Shown here: piece by piece, positions 59,688 through 64,000 of the stretch
Layout: each line of letters begins with the position of its first letter
Position numbering within the stretch: the first letter of the stretch is position 1
NCBI GenBank assembly: GCA_009777535.1
Contig: WRLP01000006.1
Span: forward strand, 80,432-144,431
Length of the DNA stretch: 64,000 nt
Direction: 5' to 3'
Origin: Treponema sp.
GTDB lineage: Bacteria; Spirochaetota; Spirochaetia; Treponematales; Breznakiellaceae
The notes under the pieces: model-generated
Database searches by the model: none
Told to the model about the DNA's origin: nothing
What the model saw: the letters and a program-made list of their open reading frames with translations, nothing else
Position numbers and translations under genes: made by a program

Positions 59688-60515
59688 ATGGCTTCTGTAG
59701 GAGGACCGGCTCAGATAATTGCCCGGTTTGGCAGTCAGACAATATTATGTAATCCCTATGCGATGACCAAGCTTGGTGTCGACAAGAGCCATTGCTTTCT
59801 GAAGATCGACGATTATTTAATACTTTGTGTTCCATATCAGCTTGGTTTTAAAAAATCTTTATTTCTCGCGTCACTGACCCTGCACGAAATGGCATTTTTC
59901 CGTAAATATATCGGCGGCAATGTTGGGCTGTCCATAAGTTTTATTCCAAAAAACAGTAAATCCCAGGAACCGGTTAAATTTTTTATTCGCTGTAACCTGA
60001 TCGGAATTAACCCCCTAAAGGGAAGGGAAAATACCGGTCTGTTTGATCTGGATTATAAAACAACACCGGATGATCTGGTTAGTATGTTCGGCGGGTTTCT
60101 TGACAACCAGGAAGTTGTTAAGGCCCAATACGAGGAATACGGCAAGTCCGGCATAAAAATGACGCCGGATATCGCAAAAATGCTCGGTTATAACATGTTC
60201 GCATCGATAAGCGAACCAAATGTTGAGCCAAAGCGCATTCAGGTTTACCTGATCAGTTCAAAAAATATTGAGCACCTGGAAGCGGCGGGCGGAAAAATCA
60301 GAGTACCGGGAAGCACTGTAACTTACCAGTTGTTTTTTAAAAAATACAGGATAACCGTAATCGGCGTAATACAAAGCTGCTCGGAACTGCCAAACAAGCT
60401 GATAAGGACGGTGGCAAAACTTGCATTCAGTCCCGAACTGGTGGAAATAATAGACGATTACTGGTACACTACACGGTCATCTCAGGGGATGGCTGCGGTT
60501 ACAGCCGTAAAATAA
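59688..60515 (+). CDS. Uncharacterised 275-residue protein before hisS, possibly PilZ-related
   Basis: A soluble two-domain beta-rich protein; the strand pattern (DDYLILCVPYQLGFKKSLFLASLTLHEMAFFRKY; VKFFIRCNLIGINPLKGRENTGLFDLDYKTTPDDLV) loosely recalls PilZ-like barrels in spirochaetes, but no RxxxR c-di-GMP motif is evident, so this is weak. The second domain reads IQVYLISSKNIEHLEAAGGKIRVPGSTVTYQLFFKKYRITVIG. It ends 4 bases before hisS and shares its transcript. The start appears leaderless. Confidence 0.7.
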   Translation: MASVGGPAQIIARFGSQTILCNPYAMTKLGVDKSHCFLKIDDYLILCVPYQLGFKKSLFLASLTLHEMAFFRKYIGGNVGLSISFIPKNSKSQEPVKFFIRCNLIGINPLKGRENTGLFDLDYKTTPDDLVSMFGGFLDNQEVVKAQYEEYGKSGIKMTPDIAKMLGYNMFASISEPNVEPKRIQVYLISSKNIEHLEAAGGKIRVPGSTVTYQLFFKKYRITVIGVIQSCSELPNKLIRTVAKLAFSPELVEIIDDYWYTTRSSQGMAAVTAVK

Positions 60516-60519
60516 TCTG

Positions 60520-61830
60520 ATGACAGCGATAATTGAACCCAGGGTGCTTAAAGGCTTCAGGGATTTTTTACCTTCATCGGAAATTACCCGCATTAAATTA
60601 ATCGAAAAAATAGAGGCTTCTTTTCGTTCGTTTGGCTTTGTTCCCATTGATACCCCCGCTCTTGAGTATGCCGAGATACTTCTTGGCAAAGGTGGCGGGG
60701 AAACAGAAAAACAAATATACCGATTTACAGATAACGGCGGGCGTGATGTAGCCCTTCGCTTTGATTTAACCGTTCCCTTTGCCCGCTTTACCGCATTGCA
60801 TCAAAACGAGATAGCCTTTCCGTTCAAGCGCTACCACATCGGCAAGGTATGGCGCGGTGAAAACACACAGCGCGGAAGATACCGTGAGTTTACCCAATGC
60901 GACTTTGACATAATCGGCAGCGACAGCACTGCGGCCGATTTTGAAATACTTCTGCTTATCCGCAATACCCTGTTAGGTCTCGGTGCCGATGTACGGATTC
61001 ATCTTAACCACAGGGGTTTATTCAACCTGTTCCTTAAGCGCCTTAACTTAACAGAAAAATCGCAGGAGATTCTGCAGACAGTCGATAAAAAAAACAAAGT
61101 CGTCCAGGAAGAGACTTTCAACAGCCTGGCCTCTCTTGCCGGCGAAGATAATGCCAAAAAAATTCTTCATTTTACAGGCGGTAATTCCGGCGAAGAAACA
61201 TTTGAACAATGCCTCCAGCGCATAACAGAACTTACCGGCGGAGCTTCGCCCGAATCGGAACGGCTTTCTATGTTAAGACGTTACATGACAGATTCAGGCT
61301 GCGCCGATATCTTTGTGCTGGATCCTTCGATTACAAGGGGGCTCGATTATTACACCGGCGTTGTGTTTGAGACATTTCTTACAAAGTTACCCGACATCGG
61401 CTCGATTTGCTCCGGCGGGCGCTACGATAACCTCGCCGGACTTTACTCAAAATCGAAGATCAGCGGAGTCGGCTCTTCCATCGGTCTCGACAGAATGATT
61501 GCCGCACTTGAAAACCTCGGCGCCCTGCCCTCCTCCGCCGTTTATGCGAAGGCCGCAATTTGCTGCAACAGGCAGGAGCATTTCGGCCTCTACCAGACTT
61601 TGGCCCTGAAATTCAGGGAAGCTGATATTCCCTGCGAGGTTTTCCTGGAAGAAACCGACAAACAGGTAAAGCAATTTGTGCTGGCCGAAAAAAAAGGCAT
61701 TGCCGCCCTTATAATCCCCGGTGAAAATCCCCTGACGGACCCCATTACAATCCGCGACATCGGAAAAAGGCAGAACACCGAAGGGCTTTCATTCACGCAG
61801 GCATGCAAGGTTATAGGGGAAATAAGGTAA
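60520..61830 (+). CDS. hisS: Histidine-tRNA ligase
   Basis: Class II synthetase charging tRNA-His. It has the opening PRVLKGFRDFLPSSEI, motif 2 GKVWRGENTQRGRYREFTQCDFDIIG, the histidine-specific loop TRGLDYYTGVVFE and SGGRYDNLAGLY, motif 3 GVGSSIGLDRMIAAL, and a C-terminal anticodon domain. The 436-residue length is normal. Confidence 0.96.
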   Translation: MTAIIEPRVLKGFRDFLPSSEITRIKLIEKIEASFRSFGFVPIDTPALEYAEILLGKGGGETEKQIYRFTDNGGRDVALRFDLTVPFARFTALHQNEIAFPFKRYHIGKVWRGENTQRGRYREFTQCDFDIIGSDSTAADFEILLLIRNTLLGLGADVRIHLNHRGLFNLFLKRLNLTEKSQEILQTVDKKNKVVQEETFNSLASLAGEDNAKKILHFTGGNSGEETFEQCLQRITELTGGASPESERLSMLRRYMTDSGCADIFVLDPSITRGLDYYTGVVFETFLTKLPDIGSICSGGRYDNLAGLYSKSKISGVGSSIGLDRMIAALENLGALPSSAVYAKAAICCNRQEHFGLYQTLALKFREADIPCEVFLEETDKQVKQFVLAEKKGIAALIIPGENPLTDPITIRDIGKRQNTEGLSFTQACKVIGEIR

Positions 61831-61861
61831 AAACAACACGAACTGCAAGGAAAACGGCATC

Positions 61862-61890
61862 TTGTTTGTATTAACCTTTTGGGTTAATAT
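61862..61890 (+). promoter_or_regulatory. Promoter with embedded operator of the HigBA operon
   Basis: TTGTTT (61862-61867), 17-base spacer, TAATAT (61885-61890). A perfect inverted repeat ATTAACC (61870-61876)-TTTTG-GGTTAAT (61882-61888) spans the spacer and overlaps the -10 box. This is where an autorepressing antitoxin would bind. Confidence 0.7.
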
Positions 61891-61910
61891 AACTTGACAG
61901 CGAGGCGGAT

Positions 61911-62258
61911 ATGGATATATCTTTTAAGAATACAAAATTAGAAAAGGAGTTTAATGAAGGGAAACGGCTTGAAAAAGTTCATGGCAGCCTTCGTGCAAAG
62001 AAAGTTCGCCTTAGAATGGCAGAATTCAGGGCGGCTGTTTGTTTATATGACTTCTGGCCTCCTAAGAGCGGCAATAGTCGTTGCCACGAATTGAAACAAG
62101 GGGAACGAAAAGGACAGCTATCAGTTGATTTGGATCATCCGTACCGTCTCATTTTTATTCCAAATCACAGTCCTGTTCCTCAAAAGACTGATAAAGGGCT
62201 TGATTGGAAGCAGGTTACGGCGATACAAATTATTGGAATAGAGGACACCCATGACTAA
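61911..62258 (+). CDS. higB: HigB/RelE-family toxin
   Basis: A 115-residue RelE-fold mRNA interferase: FKNTKLEKEFNEGKRLEKVHGSLRAKKVRLRMAEFRAA, GNSRCHELKQGERKGQLSVDLDHPYRLIFIP, with the basic catalytic Arg/Lys region in KGQLSVDLDHPYRL. It would cut mRNA on the ribosome. The order toxin-before-antitoxin is that of higBA. GAGGCGG precedes the ATG. The 8-base overlap with the antitoxin gene couples their translation. The DNA is more AT-rich than neighbouring genes, which fits acquisition. Confidence 0.87.
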   Translation: MDISFKNTKLEKEFNEGKRLEKVHGSLRAKKVRLRMAEFRAAVCLYDFWPPKSGNSRCHELKQGERKGQLSVDLDHPYRLIFIPNHSPVPQKTDKGLDWKQVTAIQIIGIEDTHD

Positions 62259-63354
62259 TATGCAAACATTTAATGAATATTTACCCGATTATTTAGTTAC
62301 ACCAGGAGAGGTTCTTGAAGATTATCTTGACAACGCAGGGCTTTCACAGGCCTCTCTGGCAGAAAGGACAGGCTTGTCTAAGAAAACAATTAACGAGATC
62401 ATCAAAGCAAAATCCGCTATCACAGCAGATACTGCTTTAAGGTTTGAACGTACTTTAAATCGGCCTGCGCATTTTTGGAGCAACCTTGAACGGCAGTACC
62501 AGGAAGACAAGACACGACTTGCCGATAAAACACGCCTTGAGGAACATCATCACTGGCTTGATATCTTTCCTGTTAGTGCGATGGCAAAACATGGCTGGAT
62601 AGAAAAATACAGAATAAAAACACAGCAACTTGCTGCATTATTGCGTTTTTTTGCTGTCGCCTCTCCTGCGCAATGGGAAAGAATTTGGGTTAGAGAATTA
62701 CAAACGGCCTTTCGTGTAAAAGGGAAATCTCAAAAAGATATCGCTGTAATTTCAGCCTGGTTACGAAGAGGAGAAATCGCAGCACAACGGCAGTACTGTG
62801 CTAGGTATGATAAACGTAAATTCTGTAATAGTTTTGCAGAAATACGTAAACTAACCACGATTGAAAATGTTGATGATTTTGTTCCTAGACTCGAAGCTAT
62901 CTGTGCAGACGCAGGAGTCGCAATTGTTTTTGTTCCTGCATTGCCCAAACTTGGTATCTATGGCGCTACACGCCGCATCAATGATAAACATATCATGCAA
63001 TTAAGTTTATATGGCAAGAGTAATGACCAGCTTTGGTTTACTATTTTTCATGAAGTCTGCCATATTATTAATCACCCACAAAGAGAGCTGTATATTGAAG
63101 GGAAGGGGCTGAAAAGCGAAAAAACAAAAGAAAATGAAGCGGATGTTTTTGCACAGAATATATTAATACCACCCGATCGTCTAAAACAGTTTCTAACTTC
63201 ATGCCAAAAACCTACACTACGACAGCTAAGGCAATTTGCCCAAAATATTGGGATTGCACCCGGTATTGTTGTCGGTAGATTACAGCATGATGGCGTATTG
63301 CCCATGAGTTATGGGAACGCACTTAAGGTTCGTTACGAGTGGGTGAAATCCTGA
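62251..63354 (+). CDS. higA: HigA-type antitoxin fused to an ImmA/IrrE-like metallopeptidase
   Basis: Residues about 15-75 are an XRE helix-turn-helix of the HigA type (TPGEVLEDYLDNAGLSQASLAERTGLSKKTINEIIKAKSAITADTALRFER). Residues about 215-330 are an IrrE-like zinc peptidase with WFTIFHEVCHIINH (HExxH at 267-271) and NEADVFAQNILIPPD (third ligand Glu). The full 367-residue form is much longer than HigA alone (about 100). The protein should repress its own promoter and may itself be controlled by proteolysis. Confidence 0.88.
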   Translation: MTNMQTFNEYLPDYLVTPGEVLEDYLDNAGLSQASLAERTGLSKKTINEIIKAKSAITADTALRFERTLNRPAHFWSNLERQYQEDKTRLADKTRLEEHHHWLDIFPVSAMAKHGWIEKYRIKTQQLAALLRFFAVASPAQWERIWVRELQTAFRVKGKSQKDIAVISAWLRRGEIAAQRQYCARYDKRKFCNSFAEIRKLTTIENVDDFVPRLEAICADAGVAIVFVPALPKLGIYGATRRINDKHIMQLSLYGKSNDQLWFTIFHEVCHIINHPQRELYIEGKGLKSEKTKENEADVFAQNILIPPDRLKQFLTSCQKPTLRQLRQFAQNIGIAPGIVVGRLQHDGVLPMSYGNALKVRYEWVKS

Positions 63355-63459
63355 AAAGTGTACTAAAGGTCCCTTCTGCCTGTTAAAGATATACATCTAC
63401 CATGTGGTTATATACAGGTAGTCTATATCATGCTAAAATTTAACAAAGGAGGCCCAGCC

Positions 63460-64000
63460 ATGATAGACTTAGGAGCCCCATTCTTAAGAAGAAACTTACT
63501 GTTCCTCTCTTTTATTTTTTACCTTCTAACTTTTCTCTTTTCCTGCGATCTATTCTCCGGCTCCACAGACAACGATCTGCTAAAAAAGATTGATGAAGAA
63601 ATCGCCTGGGCGAATGCGGCGAAACTGACTGTGCGTGTCGATTATCCGGTCGAATGGGGAGCAAGCCCCCAACAGGGGGACTTGAACCGGGACAATACAC
63701 GCAAGGGCTACGAATTTAATGTCGAGTTTACTCCAATGCCCGGATACGGTTTTGAAAAATGGCTGGCTTTTCCAGCCGCAGAATATAACGCCCTTGATAA
63801 AACAAAAACAGCGGCAGAGGTTGAAGGTCTAGCGTTTAACAGCAGCAGCGTAAAAATAACATTCAGCGAAGGGGCAAGCGGGGCAAAAATCGCTGCCGTA
63901 ACCATTTTTACCGATACGCCGGTAACCCTTGTCCCCTGGTGCAGCAACCGCCCCCGCCTTGATCAACAGACCAATCCGCCGCTTGACCCCATACTAACAC
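63460..64000 (+). CDS. Partial Treponema-type surface lipoprotein, cut by the window edge
   Basis: The ATG at 63460 has AAAGGAGG nine bases upstream. A signal peptide with lipobox (LLTFLFSC) leads into an exported protein; about 180 residues are visible with no stop before the end of the window. It contains an Ig/InlB-like repeat element (NVEFTPMPGYGFEKWLAF) and a recurring NxPPxDPIL-type end. This resembles large repeat-bearing surface lipoproteins of gut treponemes. Coding is strong, but the full size and role cannot be seen. The 105-base gap before it holds no clear gene. Confidence 0.8.
   Translation, partial: MIDLGAPFLRRNLLFLSFIFYLLTFLFSCDLFSGSTDNDLLKKIDEEIAWANAAKLTVRVDYPVEWGASPQQGDLNRDNTRKGYEFNVEFTPMPGYGFEKWLAFPAAEYNALDKTKTAAEVEGLAFNSSSVKITFSEGASGAKIAAVTIFTDTPVTLVPWCSNRPRLDQQTNPPLDPILT

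Noticed and set aside
63674..63696. GGACTTGAACC string resembling a tRNA T-arm, possible attachment site matching the 9.7-kb tRNA
   Set aside because: No cloverleaf can be folded around it, and it codes smoothly for QGDLNRDN in the lipoprotein; similarity to the tRNA is about 11 bases only.
1..64000. CRISPR arrays, insertion sequences, rRNA genes, integrases
   Set aside because: No regularly spaced repeats, transposase or integrase frames, or rRNA stretches were seen in the window.

Overview
The window reads as chromosomal DNA of a treponeme-like spirochaete (free-living or gut-type rather than the host-restricted T. pallidum lineage). The evidence is a FlaA periplasmic-flagellar sheath protein, a spiro-SPASM protein, a giant TPR-GreA fusion, an LIC_12708-like lipoprotein, several Treponema-type TPR proteins and many lipoproteins. 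Base composition is moderate, genes are tightly packed with many 4-base stop/start overlaps, and TTG, GTG and probably CTG starts are common. No stretch over 300 bases lacks a gene. This is reading by eye; no database search was run.

Layout. (1) 0.1-9.6 kb, minus strand: flaA, a GerMN protein, a cell-wall amidase, then a surface-sugar module (ATP-grasp enzyme, PseG-like/methyltransferase fusion, SpsF-like cytidylyltransferase, GT-A-like protein, spiro-SPASM radical SAM protein). With the NeuB-type synthase at 58.5 kb this suggests nonulosonic-acid-like decoration, plausibly of flagellin. (2) A CAT-anticodon tRNA at 9.7 kb marks the edge of (3), a 20-kb aryl-polyene (APE)-like polyketide/lipid system at 9.8-30.1 kb. 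It holds two ketosynthases, a ketosynthase-like partner, a ketoreductase, an ApeP-type dehydratase, a three-part fusion (membrane domain, AMP-ligase, ApeI-type dehydratase), three acyl carrier proteins, a phosphopantetheinyl transferase, thioesterase, O-methyltransferase, B12-type radical SAM enzyme, glycosyltransferase, LpxL- and PlsC-like acyltransferases, LolA- and MMPL-type export proteins, a MATE transporter and a deacetylase-like lipoprotein. (4) accD-accA follow directly, so malonyl-CoA supply sits beside the consumer, and then pncA-pncB for NAD salvage. (5) 34-50.7 kb is mainly housekeeping: nucleoside kinase, Memo-like protein, epmA, murD, rsmD, rlmN, an omptin-like protease, NUDIX hydrolase, rpe. 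(6) 50.7-58.4 kb holds TPR protein, TPR-GreA, VWA protein, tRNA-Arg, ruvA-ruvC-yebC. (7) 58.4-64 kb holds the NeuB-type gene, hisS, a HigB-HigA/IrrE toxin-antitoxin operon and a lipoprotein cut by the window edge.

How it works together: AccA/AccD would help make malonyl-CoA; the PPTase activates the ACPs; the AMP-ligase loads a starter; the ketosynthases, reductase and dehydratases build a conjugated chain; the methyltransferase and radical SAM enzyme may tailor it; the acyltransferases and glycosyltransferase attach it to a lipid; LolA/MMPL-type proteins move it to the outer membrane. The product is not provable from sequence, and no aromatic ammonia-lyase is present in the window.

Regulatory features of note are three divergent promoter pairs sharing one TTGTCAA heptamer as the -35 box of both directions, several apparently leaderless genes, a 140-bp inverted-repeat element in two copies, and a 23-bp direct repeat flanking a lipoprotein cassette.
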